A model generated the notes under the pieces. It was not told where the DNA came from. It did not search any database and worked only from the letters and a program-made list of their open reading frames with translations. A DNA stretch of 64,000 bases from Pseudomonas lini (lineage in GTDB: Bacteria > Pseudomonadota > Gammaproteobacteria > Pseudomonadales > Pseudomonadaceae): assembly GCF_030812475.1 (NCBI RefSeq), contig NZ_JAUSSR010000003.1:1-64000 (forward strand), read 5' to 3'. Each line of letters begins with the position of its first letter. Position 1 is the first letter of the stretch. Positions 7,462 through 17,645 of this stretch are shown one piece after another. The translations under genes were made by a program, and so were the position numbers.

Positions 7462-8565
7462 ATGCCCGTCAAAGCCCTGTTCAAACCGTTCCGCCTCGGC
7501 ACCCTCGAACTGCCGACCCGCATCGTCATGGCCCCGATGACCCGTCGGTTTTCGCCGGGTGGCGTGCCGGATTCCAAAGTGATCGAGTATTACCGTCGCC
7601 GCGCCGCCGCCGGCGTTGGCTTGATCATCACCGAGGGCACCACCGTCGACCACAAGGCATCCAACGGCTATCCGAACGTGCCGCACTTCTACGGTGAAGC
7701 AGCATTGGCCGGTTGGAAGAAAGTCGTCGACGCAGTACATGCCGAAGGCGGCAAGATCGTGCCTCAGTTGTGGCATGTCGGCAGCGTGCGCCGCATCGGC
7801 ACCGAGCCGGATGCCAGCGTGCCGGGTTACGGTCCGTCGGAAAAGCTCAAGGACGGCCAGGTCGTGGTTCACGGCATGACCCGCCAGGATATCCAGGACG
7901 TGATCGCAGCGTTCGCCCAGGCGGCCACAGACGCGCAGAGCATCGGCATGGACGGCGTGGAAATCCACGGTGCCCACGGCTATCTCGTCGACCAGTTTTT
8001 CTGGGAAGGCAGCAACCAGCGCACTGATGAATACGGCGGTAGCCTGGCCAAGCGCTCGCGTTTCGCCATCGAACTGATTCAGGCGGTGCGTGCCGCAGTC
8101 GGTGAAGGGTTCCCGATCATCTTCCGTTTCTCCCAATGGAAGCAGCAGGATTACACCGCGCGTCTGGTGCAAACCCCGCAAGCCTTGGGCGAGTTCCTCA
8201 AGCCGCTGTCCGACGCCGGCGTGGATATTTTCCACTGCTCGACGCGCCGTTTCTGGGAGCCGGAATTCGACGGTTCCGATCTGAACCTGGCAGGCTGGAC
8301 GCGCACGCTCACCGGCAAGCCGACCATCACGGTTGGGAGTGTCGGCCTGGACGGCGAATTTCTGCAGTTCCTGGTCGAAACCGACAAGATCGCCCAGCCG
8401 GCCAGCCTGGAAAAACTGCTGGAGCGGTTGAATAACGATGAGTTCGATTTGGTGGCGGTGGGGCGTGCGTTGCTAGTGGACCCGGATTGGGCGCAGAAGG
8501 TGCGTGATGGGCGTGAGGGAGATATTTTGCCGTTCAGTCGTGAGGCGTTGATGACCCTGGTTTAA
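7462..8565 (+). CDS. NADH:flavin oxidoreductase (Old Yellow Enzyme family)
   Basis: A 367-aa FMN-dependent ene-reductase with a TIM barrel. Visible landmarks are the FMN-binding N-terminus (PTRIVMAPMTRRF, 18-30), TEGT (58-61), Q102 in VPQLWHVG, the HGAHGYL motif (H169 and H172) that binds the substrate carbonyl, the NQRTDEYGGS segment (186-194) and VGRALLVDPDW near the C-terminus. The substrate is probably an activated alkene, quinone or nitro compound. It is flanked by REP doublets and appears monocistronic. A specific name such as a xenobiotic reductase is not justified from sequence alone. Confidence 0.9.
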   Translation: MPVKALFKPFRLGTLELPTRIVMAPMTRRFSPGGVPDSKVIEYYRRRAAAGVGLIITEGTTVDHKASNGYPNVPHFYGEAALAGWKKVVDAVHAEGGKIVPQLWHVGSVRRIGTEPDASVPGYGPSEKLKDGQVVVHGMTRQDIQDVIAAFAQAATDAQSIGMDGVEIHGAHGYLVDQFFWEGSNQRTDEYGGSLAKRSRFAIELIQAVRAAVGEGFPIIFRFSQWKQQDYTARLVQTPQALGEFLKPLSDAGVDIFHCSTRRFWEPEFDGSDLNLAGWTRTLTGKPTITVGSVGLDGEFLQFLVETDKIAQPASLEKLLERLNNDEFDLVAVGRALLVDPDWAQKVRDGREGDILPFSREALMTLV

Positions 8566-8582
8566 GCGGCGTCTGGAAGGGC

Positions 8583-8682
8583 CTCTTCGCTGGCAAGCCA
8601 GCTCCTACAGGTTTTGTGGTGATCACATGATATGTGAACACCCCGGAACCCTGTGGGAGCTGGCTTGCCAGCGAAGACGGCC
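8583..8682. repeat. REP doublet
   Basis: CTTCGCTGGCAAGCCAGCTC at 8585 and its inverse GAGCTGGCTTGCCAGCGAAG at about 8657 fill the gap between two convergent genes. Confidence 0.85.
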
Positions 8683-8699
8683 TCAAGGTCAGCAAAGAT

Positions 8700-9875
8700 T
8701 CAGGGCATGGTCGGTGCATTCGGCACCACCACCTCCCCCACACAAGCCCCCCGCAACTGCCCCTCGAACTGCTCGATAATCGCCGCCCAGCCCTGACGAC
8801 TGGCATGCTGACGCGCATTGAGCCGCACGCAGCGCAAGGTCTCTTCCTCCTCCAGCAACCACACCGCTGCTTCGCAAAACGCTTCTTCATCTCCCGGCAT
8901 CGCCAATACACCGTTGTAGCCATGGCGAATATGCTGAGCAGCCGCGGCCATATCGTAGGCCACTACCCCCAGCCCGGAAGCGAGCGCCTCAAGCACCACA
9001 TTGCCGAAGGTTTCGGTCAGGCTTGGAAACAGAAAAAGATCCCCCGACGCATAGTGACTGGCCAAGGCTTCTCCACGTTGCGCACCACAGAAAATCGCCT
9101 CGGGCAGTTCCTTCTCCAGAATCACTCGCTGCGGCCCGTCACCCACCACGATCAGCTTGATCGTACGCTTTGGATACGCCGCTTTCAGCGCATCGAAACT
9201 GCGCTTGAGCAAACCGGTATTCTTCTCCGGTGCCAGGCGTCCCACGTGAATGACGGCGACGTCGTTCTCGGCCAGGCCCCACTGATCGCGCAGCGACTGC
9301 AGGCGTTTGGCCGGATGAAACAACAGGCTGTCGACACCGCGCGACAGCAACGCCAGGCGCTCGAAATGCCGGCGATCCAGCTCCAGGCGCTGGCTGATGC
9401 TCGGCACCAGGGTCAGGGTCGAACGATTGTGAAACCAGCGCAGATAGTGGGTCAGCAGGCGCGTCAGCAGTCCCAGCCCGTACTGGCTGGTGTATTGCTG
9501 GAAATTGGTGTGAAAGCCACTGACCACGGCGATCCCCAGGCGCCGAGCCGCGCGCAGCGCGGACAGTCCCAACGGTCCTTCCGTCGCGATGTACAGCACG
9601 TCCGGGCGACGGCGTTTCCAGCGTCGCAGTAATTTGTGCATCGATGACTGACCCCATTGCAACCCGGGATAACCCGGCAGCGGCCAGCCCCGACACAACA
9701 GCAATTCATCATTGCTGCCCAGATACTGGTCGCCAACCTGTCGAGGCCGCACCAGTTCCACCTGATGCCCCCGCGCGCGCAAGCCGTCGCACAAGCGGCC
9801 AAGCGTGTTGGCCACGCCGTTGATTTCCGGAGGAAAGGTTTCGGTGATCAGAGTGATATGCAGAGCTGTCGTCAT
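8700..9875 (-). CDS. Glycosyltransferase family 4 (GT-B fold)
   Basis: A 391-aa cytoplasmic retaining glycosyltransferase. It has the N-terminal acceptor domain (ITETFPPEINGVANTLGRL), HVGRLAPEKN for nucleotide-sugar binding near residue 215, and the C-terminal EX7E motif region (SLTETFGNVVLEALASG). It resembles the GDP-mannose-type enzymes encoded near trxB in other pseudomonads. I chose the ATG at 9875 (MTTALHITLI) rather than the upstream in-frame ATG because the conserved first strand follows it directly. cysZ lies 63 bases upstream on the same strand, so co-transcription is possible. The acceptor is unknown. Confidence 0.87.
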   Translation of the reverse strand: MTTALHITLITETFPPEINGVANTLGRLCDGLRARGHQVELVRPRQVGDQYLGSNDELLLCRGWPLPGYPGLQWGQSSMHKLLRRWKRRRPDVLYIATEGPLGLSALRAARRLGIAVVSGFHTNFQQYTSQYGLGLLTRLLTHYLRWFHNRSTLTLVPSISQRLELDRRHFERLALLSRGVDSLLFHPAKRLQSLRDQWGLAENDVAVIHVGRLAPEKNTGLLKRSFDALKAAYPKRTIKLIVVGDGPQRVILEKELPEAIFCGAQRGEALASHYASGDLFLFPSLTETFGNVVLEALASGLGVVAYDMAAAAQHIRHGYNGVLAMPGDEEAFCEAAVWLLEEEETLRCVRLNARQHASRQGWAAIIEQFEGQLRGACVGEVVVPNAPTMP

Positions 9876-9938
9876 GACCCCAGTATCGGCTGAGGCCATG
9901 TCGTCATTGTGGCGGTTTGATGATGGTTTTGTGACCCG

Positions 9939-10691
9939 TCAGCGCTGGACCACCAGGTTTTCCGCGCCGCGTTCACGGACCCAGAACAGCGTCGCCCCCG
10001 CCACGGCCGCCGGCATCATCAGGATGTTGACCACCGGAATCAGCAACACCAGGTACACACTGCCGCCGAAACCCAGGCTCTGCCAGCGTTTCTGCCGCAG
10101 CCAGGCGAGCATTTCGTTCCAGCCAAGCTTGTGGTTATCCGCCGGGTAGTCGATGTACTGGATCGCCATCATCCACACCCCGAACAGCAGCCACAGCGGC
10201 GCGGCGATGAGGTTGACCACCGGGATGAACGAGAGGATGAACAAGCCGATGGCGCGGGGCAGGAAGTAGCCCAGCTTGCGCATTTCCCGGGCGAAGGTGC
10301 GGGGAACCATGGCAATCAGTTCACCCCAGCTGAAGGCAGGGAAGTCGTCGGTGCCGCGCACCACCACTTCGACTTTCTCCGCCAGGAAGCCGTTGAATGG
10401 CGCGGCGATGACATTGGCGAGCATGGTGAAGGTGAAAAACACCATCAACACCACCAGCACCACGAACAGCGGCCAGAGGACGTAACTGAGGAAACTCAGC
10501 CATTCCGGCAGGGACGGCATCAAGGTATCGACCCATAGACTGAATTGATGGCTGGCCAAATAGATCAATCCGACGAACAGCACCAGGTTGATCACGAGCG
10601 GCAACAATACGAACAGGCGCAGGCTGGGACTCAGGACCAGCCTGAGGCCTTCGCGCAGGTATTGCGGGCCGGACAGAACGGGGGCGGGCAT
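9939..10691 (-). CDS. cysZ: Sulfate transporter CysZ
   Basis: A 250-aa inner-membrane protein that imports sulfate for cysteine synthesis. It begins [21 protein letters not shown], typical of CysZ, with hydrophobic segments around residues 28-48, 68-100, 145-185 and 205-230. It has the conserved [17 protein letters not shown] stretch after the second helix pair. The longer frame upstream lacks CysZ similarity, so the ATG at 10691 was chosen. Divergent from trxB across about 310 bases. Confidence 0.9.
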   Translation of the reverse strand: MPAPVLSGPQYLREGLRLVLSPSLRLFVLLPLVINLVLFVGLIYLASHQFSLWVDTLMPSLPEWLSFLSYVLWPLFVVLVVLMVFFTFTMLANVIAAPFNGFLAEKVEVVVRGTDDFPAFSWGELIAMVPRTFAREMRKLGYFLPRAIGLFILSFIPVVNLIAAPLWLLFGVWMMAIQYIDYPADNHKLGWNEMLAWLRQKRWQSLGFGGSVYLVLLIPVVNILMMPAAVAGATLFWVRERGAENLVVQR

Positions 10692-11962
<1,271 letters not shown>

Positions 11963-11975
11963 TTTGGTCTTCATG

Positions 11976-12002
11976 AAAAAACCGGCTTCGGCCGGTTTTT
12001 TT
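11976..12002 (+). terminator. Rho-independent terminator of trxB
   Basis: Stem ACCGGC / GCCGGT with a TTCG loop, flanked by an A run and a T run. Confidence 0.92.
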
Positions 12003-12035
12003 GTGCTCGTAACAAATGCGCGTCCACCACATCCC

Positions 12036-12138
12036 CTGTAGGAGCGAGCCTGCTCGCGAAAAACCCACGGGCGCCGCGTGCATTCAGGCAACTCGCGTTA
12101 TCGTTCACGTCCATCGCGAGCAGGCTCGCTCCCACAGG
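12036..12138. repeat. REP doublet with conserved spacer
   Basis: TGTAGGAGCGAGCCTGCTCG and its inverse flank a spacer with GCATTCAG and a TCGTTCACGTCCATCGCG-type end, the same type as 13460-13793. Confidence 0.85.
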
Positions 12139-12164
12139 TCGTGTGTTGCCCGGGTCGATCTCGA

Positions 12165-13448
12165 TCAGCCGCGCAACCGCTCCTGGACAAAATCCATCAC
12201 CTTCAATGACTGATAGATCGCATTGGCCGCCACCCGGCCGAACGGCCCCCCGTTCCAATCCAGCAGGTACGGCTTGAACAAATCATACCGCGCACTTTCC
12301 CCGCACACCGCCTCGGCGATCACCCGTCCGCCAATCGAGCCGGTGTTCAAACCATGGCCACCAAACGAGGTGCAGGCCCAGACGCCTGGTTCGAGCATTC
12401 CCAGGTTGGGCATCTTGTTGGTGGAATAGCCCATCAGCCCGGACCAGGCCAGTTCGATCCTGACCGACGCCAGTTGCGGATAGACCGCGACCATGTCCGC
12501 CTTGAGCATGGCCGCCAGCGCTTGTTCGTTCTGTTCGTTGCGGGTAGTGATGCGTCCGCCCCACAACAGGCGATCGCCTTCGACGATGCGATAGTAGTCT
12601 GAAGCGCGGCGGTCGTCGGAAAACGCGGCACCGGAGTCGAGTACGGTTTTGATCGAGTCGCCCAGGTGTTCGGTCAGCACCACGTAGGTCGCGATGGGCA
12701 GGTAGGCGCGGCTGAGTTTTTGCAGTTCCGGGCCGCCGTAGCCGCCGGCGCAGAACACCAGGTCCTGGCAGCGCACGCTACCATGGGCGGTCTGGACGAT
12801 GTTGTCGGCGCCCTCGCGACGCCAGGCGAGCATTTTCGATTGCTCGAACATCCGTCCGCCAATTGCTTCGATGGCCTGAGCCAGGCCCAGGCAATAGTTC
12901 AGCGGGTGGAAGTGCAGGGCGTTCGGGTCTTCGACTCCTTGGAAATAGCGCAAGGTGTGCGCCCGTTCGCGAACCTGGGCAGTGTCGAGGTAATTGAGTG
13001 CGTAGCCGAAGTCGCGGCCCATGCTATCGATGTGGTTTTTCACGCCTGTACTGTCGTCGTAACGCTTGACCCGAATTGTACCGGCAGACGGATCGCAACC
13101 GGTCAGGGCCAGCTCGGCGATGTTGCGCCGGACGATTTCCACGCCTTCGACCGACATCTGGAACAGCGCCTTGGCGTGTTCCAGGCCAAGTTTCTTGCGG
13201 ATCGCCCCCGAGCCTTCGGCCCAGCCTGGCGAGACCACGCCGCCATTGCGACCGGACGCGCCCCAGGCGACTTGATGCGCTTCGAGGATGATCACGCGTT
13301 TGCCGCGACGGGTCAGTTCCAGGGCGGCGGTGAGACCGGCAATCCCGGCGCCGATGATGCAGGCGTCGCAGGTTTCATCTGTGTTCAATGCAGGCCTGAC
13401 TGCGCGGGGCAGCGAGGTTTGGGAGTACCAGGTGGTGGGGAAGGACAT
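12165..13448 (-). CDS. FAD-dependent oxidoreductase, DAO/PuuB type
   Basis: A 427-aa flavoenzyme of the D-amino-acid oxidase superfamily, most like gamma-glutamylputrescine oxidoreductases. It has the dinucleotide-binding GAGIAG (33-38), WGASGRNGGVVSPGW near residue 64, and the C-terminal TSFGGHGLNTGSIGG block that closes the FAD site. The ATG at 13448 has an AAGGAT ribosome-binding site; a TTG two codons upstream is less likely. It lies next to an amino-acid ABC transporter on the same strand but is separated by about 340 bases of REP DNA. A linked role in uptake and oxidation of an amine or amino acid is inferred, not shown. Confidence 0.85.
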   Translation of the reverse strand: MSFPTTWYSQTSLPRAVRPALNTDETCDACIIGAGIAGLTAALELTRRGKRVIILEAHQVAWGASGRNGGVVSPGWAEGSGAIRKKLGLEHAKALFQMSVEGVEIVRRNIAELALTGCDPSAGTIRVKRYDDSTGVKNHIDSMGRDFGYALNYLDTAQVRERAHTLRYFQGVEDPNALHFHPLNYCLGLAQAIEAIGGRMFEQSKMLAWRREGADNIVQTAHGSVRCQDLVFCAGGYGGPELQKLSRAYLPIATYVVLTEHLGDSIKTVLDSGAAFSDDRRASDYYRIVEGDRLLWGGRITTRNEQNEQALAAMLKADMVAVYPQLASVRIELAWSGLMGYSTNKMPNLGMLEPGVWACTSFGGHGLNTGSIGGRVIAEAVCGESARYDLFKPYLLDWNGGPFGRVAANAIYQSLKVMDFVQERLRG

Positions 13449-13459
13449 GGTCAATCCTT

Positions 13460-13793
13460 AGTAGGAGCGAGCCTGCTCGCGAAAAACTCAAGAGCGCTAT
13501 GTGCATTCAGACTGACCGCATCATCGTTGACGTCCATCGCGAGCAAGCTCGCTCCTACACAGGGCGTTGTCTCTGTTGGAGCGAGCCTGCTCGCGAAAAA
13601 CGCAGGGGCGCCGCGTGCATTCAGACTGCCCGCATCATCGTTGACGTCCATCGCAAGGAGGCTCGCTCCTACACAGGGCGGTGTCTTCTGTAGGAGCGAG
13701 CCTGCTCGCGAAAAACGCAGGGCGCCGCGTGCATTCAGACTGCCCGCATCATCGTTGACGTCCTTCGCGAGCAGGCTCGCTCCAACAGGATCG
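13460..13793. repeat. Three tandem REP-doublet units (BIME-type array)
   Basis: Three consecutive units of about 113 bases each. Each is a palindrome GTAGGAGCGAGCCTGCTCGC, a conserved spacer (GCATTCAGACTGCCCGCATC, then ATCGTTGACGTCC) and the inverse palindrome. The second and third units are nearly identical. Not a CRISPR array: the units contain internal inverted repeats and no variable spacers. Confidence 0.92.
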
Positions 13794-13800
13794 GCGGTGT

Positions 13801-14628
13801 TTATTTGATGGTCGAGTAGTCGACGCCATACCACTTGTTCGACAGCTTGGTCAGCGTGCCGTCCTTGTGCATTGCGCCGATGATTTCACCGAGCTTGGCC
13901 TTCAACTCCGGGTCACCCTTATCGGTAGCAATCGCCAACGGTTCGTAGAACACGATGCTGTCGTCGACGGCACGCAACGGGTAATTCTTCTTGATCGCCG
14001 CTTCCAGGGTGCTGCGTTGGGTGAGGATGCCATCCAGGCGAACGCCGTCGCCCAGACGCAAATCATCCAGCGGCCCGAGGGAGCCGGCATAGGTTTTCAT
14101 TTTCTTTGTCTGCACGTCATAAACCACAGGCGGCACATCAGTTGTTTCGATGGCCAGCGCCTGGCTGAAATAGTCCTCGGAGGTGGTGCCGCCTTCGACG
14201 CCGATGGTCTTGTCATTCAGCGCTTTGTGGTCGGTCAGCGCCGATTTGGTATGGACTGCAAACACATACGGCACGTAGTAATAGGTCGCGGGGAAGTCGA
14301 GGATCCGCGCGCGACTCTTGGTGGCAGTCATCGAGCCCACCGACATGTCCCAGCGCCCGTTCCACTTGCCCGCGGTGATCACGTCCCAGTCAGGGGTGAT
14401 GAACTTGACCTCGACCCCGAGACGCTTGGCGATCTCCTTGGAAACGTCGATATCGAACCCGTCGATTTCGTTCTTGTCGTTGATAAAACCCTGGGGCGGC
14501 CAGGTCGCCGACGTGGCGACGGTCATGGTTTTGCTGCTCTGGATCTTGTCCAGGACGGCTCCGGCGTTGGCGGCGCCGACGAACGCCAGCGAGATTGCGG
14601 CGGCTATCAGGTGTTTTTTGCTGATCAT
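13801..14628 (-). CDS. Amino-acid ABC transporter, periplasmic binding protein
   Basis: A family 3 solute-binding protein of 275 aa that captures an amino acid or related compound in the periplasm. A signal peptide is clear (MISKKHLIAAAISLAFVGAA, cleavage after about residue 22). The family motifs GFDIDVSKEIAKRLG and WDMSVGSMTATKSRA follow. The ATG at 14628 has a GTGGAG ribosome-binding site; an in-frame ATG four codons upstream overlaps that site and is less likely. It is the first or last member of a unit with the ATPase and permease genes that lie upstream on the same strand. Ligand not predictable beyond amino-acid-like. Confidence 0.9.
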   Translation of the reverse strand: MISKKHLIAAAISLAFVGAANAGAVLDKIQSSKTMTVATSATWPPQGFINDKNEIDGFDIDVSKEIAKRLGVEVKFITPDWDVITAGKWNGRWDMSVGSMTATKSRARILDFPATYYYVPYVFAVHTKSALTDHKALNDKTIGVEGGTTSEDYFSQALAIETTDVPPVVYDVQTKKMKTYAGSLGPLDDLRLGDGVRLDGILTQRSTLEAAIKKNYPLRAVDDSIVFYEPLAIATDKGDPELKAKLGEIIGAMHKDGTLTKLSNKWYGVDYSTIK

Positions 14629-14674
14629 GTCCATCTCCACTTATCGTTATTGTTTTGGGGCGGCAAAGCGGTGC

Positions 14675-15466
14675 TCAGTGACCAATGATCTGTGACAGGA
14701 ATTGCTGCGCGCGTTCGGTCTGCGGGTTGTTGAAAAATTCGGCGGGGGTGGCTTGCTCGATAACCTGGCCCTGGTCCATGAACAGCACGCGGTCGGCGAC
14801 CTTGCTGGCAAAACCCATCTCGTGGGTCACGCAAATCATGGTCATACCATCGGTGGCCAGTTCGCCCATCACGTCCAGCACTTCGTGAACCATTTCCGGG
14901 TCCAGGGCCGAGGTCGGTTCGTCGAACAGCATGACCTTGGGGTTCATGCACAACGCCCGGGCAATCGCCACGCGCTGCTGCTGGCCACCCGACAATTGCG
15001 ATGGATACTTGTCGGCATGCTCGGCAATGCGCACCCGCTCCAGATACACCTGAGCGCGTTTTTTTGCCTCGGCGGACGACACGCCTTGCACCAGTTGCGG
15101 CGCCAGGGTCAGGTTGTCCATCACGCTCAAATGCGGGAACAGGTTGAAGCTCTGGAACACCATGCCGATTTCCCTGCGCACTGCGCTGACACTTTCCGCC
15201 TCGCTGGTGAGGGTGATGCCGTTGACCTGGATCTGGCCTTTCTGGAAGTTTTCCAGGTGGTTGATGCAGCGAATCATCGTCGACTTCCCCGAGCCGGATG
15301 GCCCGCACACCACCAGGATTTCACCGGTGGCGACGTTCAGGTCGACATCGCGCAAGGCGTGAAAATTGCCGTACCACTTGTTCAAGCCGATGATCGAAAT
15401 CATCGAGGGGCTGGTCTGCGCAGCAGGTGCCAGGTCGGGCAGTTCGGCGGTATTGGTTCGAGTCAT
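14675..15466 (-). CDS. Amino-acid ABC transporter ATP-binding protein (GlnQ type)
   Basis: A 263-aa ATPase that powers the importer at the inner face of the membrane. It has Walker [10 protein letters not shown] (55-63), the Q-loop [13 protein letters not shown], the ABC signature LSGGQQQR, Walker B VMLFDEP and the H-loop VTHEMGF. The first 21 residues are an extension before the usual family start ([12 protein letters not shown]), so a downstream start at residue 22 is also possible. It lies 7 bases after the permease stop and 46 bases before the binding protein gene. Confidence 0.93.
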   Translation of the reverse strand: MTRTNTAELPDLAPAAQTSPSMISIIGLNKWYGNFHALRDVDLNVATGEILVVCGPSGSGKSTMIRCINHLENFQKGQIQVNGITLTSEAESVSAVRREIGMVFQSFNLFPHLSVMDNLTLAPQLVQGVSSAEAKKRAQVYLERVRIAEHADKYPSQLSGGQQQRVAIARALCMNPKVMLFDEPTSALDPEMVHEVLDVMGELATDGMTMICVTHEMGFASKVADRVLFMDQGQVIEQATPAEFFNNPQTERAQQFLSQIIGH

Positions 15467-15472
15467 CAGCCA

Positions 15473-16447
15473 TCAACCCCTTGCAATGGATCGATTGACC
15501 CGTTTTTCGATCCGCGCCTGCACCCGCTCGAGGATGAACGACAGTGCCCAGTAAATCATCGCGGCGGTGATCAGCATTTCCAGGTGGCGGAAGTCCGCGC
15601 GGCCCTGGGTCTTGGCCAGGTACATCAGTTCCCAGACGCCGATCACCGACACCAGCGAACTGTCCTTGAGCATGGCGATGAACTGGTTGCCGGTGGGCGG
15701 GATGATCACCCGCAAGGCTTGGGGCATGATCACCCGGCTCAGGGTCTTGAACGGGTTGATGCCCAGTGCCCGCGAAGCTTCCCACTGGCCCACCGGAATG
15801 CTCTGGATGCCCGCGCGAAAAATCTCGGTCATGTAGGCGCCGTAGCACAACGACAACGCGAGGATGCCCGCCGGCACAGCGTCGACCACGTAACCGAGCT
15901 GCGGCAGTCCCAGGTAAATCAGGTAGATCTGGATCAGCAAAGGCACACCGCGAAAGAACGAGGTGTAGAACGAGGCGATGGCATTGGCCAGGCCGTTGTT
16001 CGACAGCTTGGCCACGGCACCGATCAACGCCAGCAAGAAGGCAATCACAATCGCAATGGCGGAAATGTACAGCGTGGTGGCAGCGCCCTGGATGATCAGG
16101 AAGCCGATCTTGTCGAGGATGAAGCTGTAGGACAGGTCAAAGGTGTCGAAGAACGCCAGGAACAGGATCAACAGTTCGATCCAGACCACCGTGGTCTGCA
16201 CCTTGAACTTCAAGCGCCCCAGGACGTGGAAGTTCAGCGTGCCCAATGCGGCGATTCCCAGGCCGATGGCGATATTGCGCGCGGTCAGGCTGTCCGGGGC
16301 GTTGCCCAGCAGCGGATGCAGGAAGTGACTGAGGGCGCTGTTACCCAGGTTCATCAGGTAGGAGCCGAGAAACAGCACCACGGCGACGCCAAGCAGGAAT
16401 TGAGGATCGTTGGACTTTTTCTTATAAATTATATTGTCGTGATACAT
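15473..16447 (-). CDS. Amino-acid ABC transporter permease with N-terminal extension
   Basis: A 324-aa membrane permease of the His/Glu/Gln/Arg family. The usual domain begins near residue 115 (GFLIIQGAATTLYISA) and carries the EAA loop (EASRALGINPFKTLSRVIMPQALR). The first roughly 110 residues add about three more hydrophobic segments, which most permeases of about 220-250 aa lack. There is only one permease gene in the unit, so the transporter probably contains a homodimer. First gene of the three-gene unit; the 459-base region upstream must hold its promoter. Confidence 0.9.
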   Translation of the reverse strand: MYHDNIIYKKKSNDPQFLLGVAVVLFLGSYLMNLGNSALSHFLHPLLGNAPDSLTARNIAIGLGIAALGTLNFHVLGRLKFKVQTTVVWIELLILFLAFFDTFDLSYSFILDKIGFLIIQGAATTLYISAIAIVIAFLLALIGAVAKLSNNGLANAIASFYTSFFRGVPLLIQIYLIYLGLPQLGYVVDAVPAGILALSLCYGAYMTEIFRAGIQSIPVGQWEASRALGINPFKTLSRVIMPQALRVIIPPTGNQFIAMLKDSSLVSVIGVWELMYLAKTQGRADFRHLEMLITAAMIYWALSFILERVQARIEKRVNRSIARG

Positions 16448-16520
16448 GACGACCTCAGGCTTGAAAGTTGTAATGATCTCGCTTCATGAAAGGGTTAATC
16501 CGAACGGTCAGGTGAACGCT

Positions 16521-16595
16521 TTTTGTAGGAGCCAGGCTTGCCGGCGAAGGCGGTCTTGAGGACGCATTCGCCGGCAAGCCTGGCTCCTGCGGGGC
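16521..16595. repeat. REP doublet
   Basis: GTAGGAGCCAGGCTTGCCGG and its inverse CCGGCAAGCCTGGCTCCTGC, separated by about 12 bases. Confidence 0.85.
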
Positions 16596-16817
16596 TCCTT
16601 TAACCGTTCGGCATTAAAGTCTTTGGCCAGTATTACGGCGCAAAATCGGGCACTGCAAGCGAACATAATTCGCTACGTCAGTCCGTGATCGTAGTTTGCT
16701 TTTCAGGAAAGTCGTGAGCAGCGACAACCGGCAAACGAAATAAAGTCACCGGGTCAATCTTGAAAGTCGGGGGGGGGGGGCGCGTTACTCAAGTCATTCA
16801 GACAACGCAGAGCTTTC

Positions 16818-16903
16818 GTAGGAGCTGGCTTGCCAGCGAAGGCGTCCTCAATGGCGATACATGATTCAAGGGCCCCTTCGCTGGCAAGCCAGTTCCTACA
16901 GGG
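16818..16903. repeat. REP doublet
   Basis: GTAGGAGCTGGCTTGCCAGC and its inverse GCTGGCAAGCCAGTTCCTAC, about 45 bases apart, just after the stop of the HopJ-family gene. Confidence 0.85.
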
Positions 16904-16906
16904 GGG

Positions 16907-17245
16907 TTACCGGCGGGTCAGCGGTTGCTGGGTGAACGTGACGCCAGCCAATCCATGCGCAATCAACGCGCGGATATTGCCATGGTCGCTGCCTTCAGGC
17001 GTCGCCACCACCGAACGATAATGCTCGCCAAACGCCAACAGCGCTTCTTCATCGCTCAGGCTTTCCAGCAGTGCCAGACCCAGGGTCTTGCATGAACCTT
17101 CGTTCTGCCCGGCGGCGTTTTCCACGCCGCCATTGTTGAACGCCTGGGGCTGATAGTCGTAGCCGGCGGCGATAAAGGCCAGGGTGTCGGCGAAAACGTG
17201 TTCGCCACTGTTGAGGCTGGCGCGCAGGGTGTTCAAATCACTCAT
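16907..17245 (-). CDS. HopJ type III effector family protein
   Basis: A 112-aa protein of the HopJ family. It has the conserved FADTLAFIAAGYDYQPQAF, the NAAGQNEGSCKTLGLALL core and ALLAFGEHYRSVV. Despite the family name, such genes are found in many non-pathogenic and type-III-negative bacteria, so an effector role should not be assumed; function is unknown. Its ATG overlaps the end of the DUF1244 gene by 8 bases (ATGAGTGA), so the two are translationally coupled. Confidence 0.87.
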   Translation of the reverse strand: MSDLNTLRASLNSGEHVFADTLAFIAAGYDYQPQAFNNGGVENAAGQNEGSCKTLGLALLESLSDEEALLAFGEHYRSVVATPEGSDHGNIRALIAHGLAGVTFTQQPLTRR

Positions 17246-17534
17246 GGGGTTTTCCTTTGGCGAACGCCGCTTGTTGTTCGGCGTTGGCTTCTTGCTGGTA
17301 TTGGGCTTTCCACTCGGCGTACGGCATGCCGTAGACCACTTCGCGGGCGTCGTCGAGGCTGACGTCGATCTGGCGTTCGTCGGCAGCGGCCTTGTACCAC
17401 TTGGACAAGCAGTTGCGGCAGAAACCGGAGAGGTTCATCAGGTCGATGTTCTGCACATCCTTGCGGCTGTCCAGGTGGGCGACCAGCCGGCGAAAGGCGG
17501 CGGCTTCGAGTTCCAGGCGTTGTTGATCAGTCAT
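17238..17534 (-). CDS. DUF1244 family protein
   Basis: A 98-aa helical cytoplasmic protein of the DUF1244 family. The core includes AAAFRRLVAHLDSRKDVQNI, then DLMNLSGFCRNCLSKWY with a C-x-x-C pair, and GMPYAEWKAQYQ. The MTDQQRLELE start at 17534 was chosen over an upstream in-frame ATG because it matches the family N-terminus. Function unknown. It forms a two-gene unit with the HopJ-family gene. Confidence 0.87.
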   Translation of the reverse strand: MTDQQRLELEAAAFRRLVAHLDSRKDVQNIDLMNLSGFCRNCLSKWYKAAADERQIDVSLDDAREVVYGMPYAEWKAQYQQEANAEQQAAFAKGKPHE

Positions 17535-17550
17535 AGGTCTCTCTGAGACA

Positions 17551-17645
17551 GCTTCAAGCGGCAAGCTCCAAGCTGCAAGATGTGGGTTGCGGTGGCTCGC
17601 AGTTTACAGCTTGAAGCTTGCAGCTTGTAGCTAGCGGCTCGCTGC
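17551..17645. repeat. Imperfect AGCTTCAAGC/GCTTGAAGCT repeat
   Basis: Short units of the type CAGCTTCAAGCGGCAAGCT and CAGCTTGAAGCTTGCAGCTT are arranged as direct and inverted copies between DUF1244 and folX. A different repeat class from the REP palindromes. Confidence 0.7.

Larger units (their letters stand above)
16448..16906. other. Intergenic region with REP elements and a 12-G run
   Basis: Holds REP pairs at 16521-16595 and 16818-16903 and a homopolymer of twelve G at 16769-16780. The transporter promoter must lie here, but no convincing sigma70 or sigma54 pair was found. No ORF is supported. Confidence 0.7.

Noticed and set aside
13460..13793. Possible CRISPR array
   Set aside because: Repeat units are about 113 bases with internal palindromes and conserved spacers, and no cas genes are near; this is a REP/BIME array.
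14702..16489. Plus-strand ORF of 595 codons opposite the ABC transporter genes
   Set aside because: Crosses three well-supported genes antisense and has low-complexity composition; shadow frame.
16907..17245. Evidence for a type III secretion system from the HopJ-family gene
   Set aside because: HopJ-family proteins are common in bacteria without such a system, and no secretion genes are in the window.
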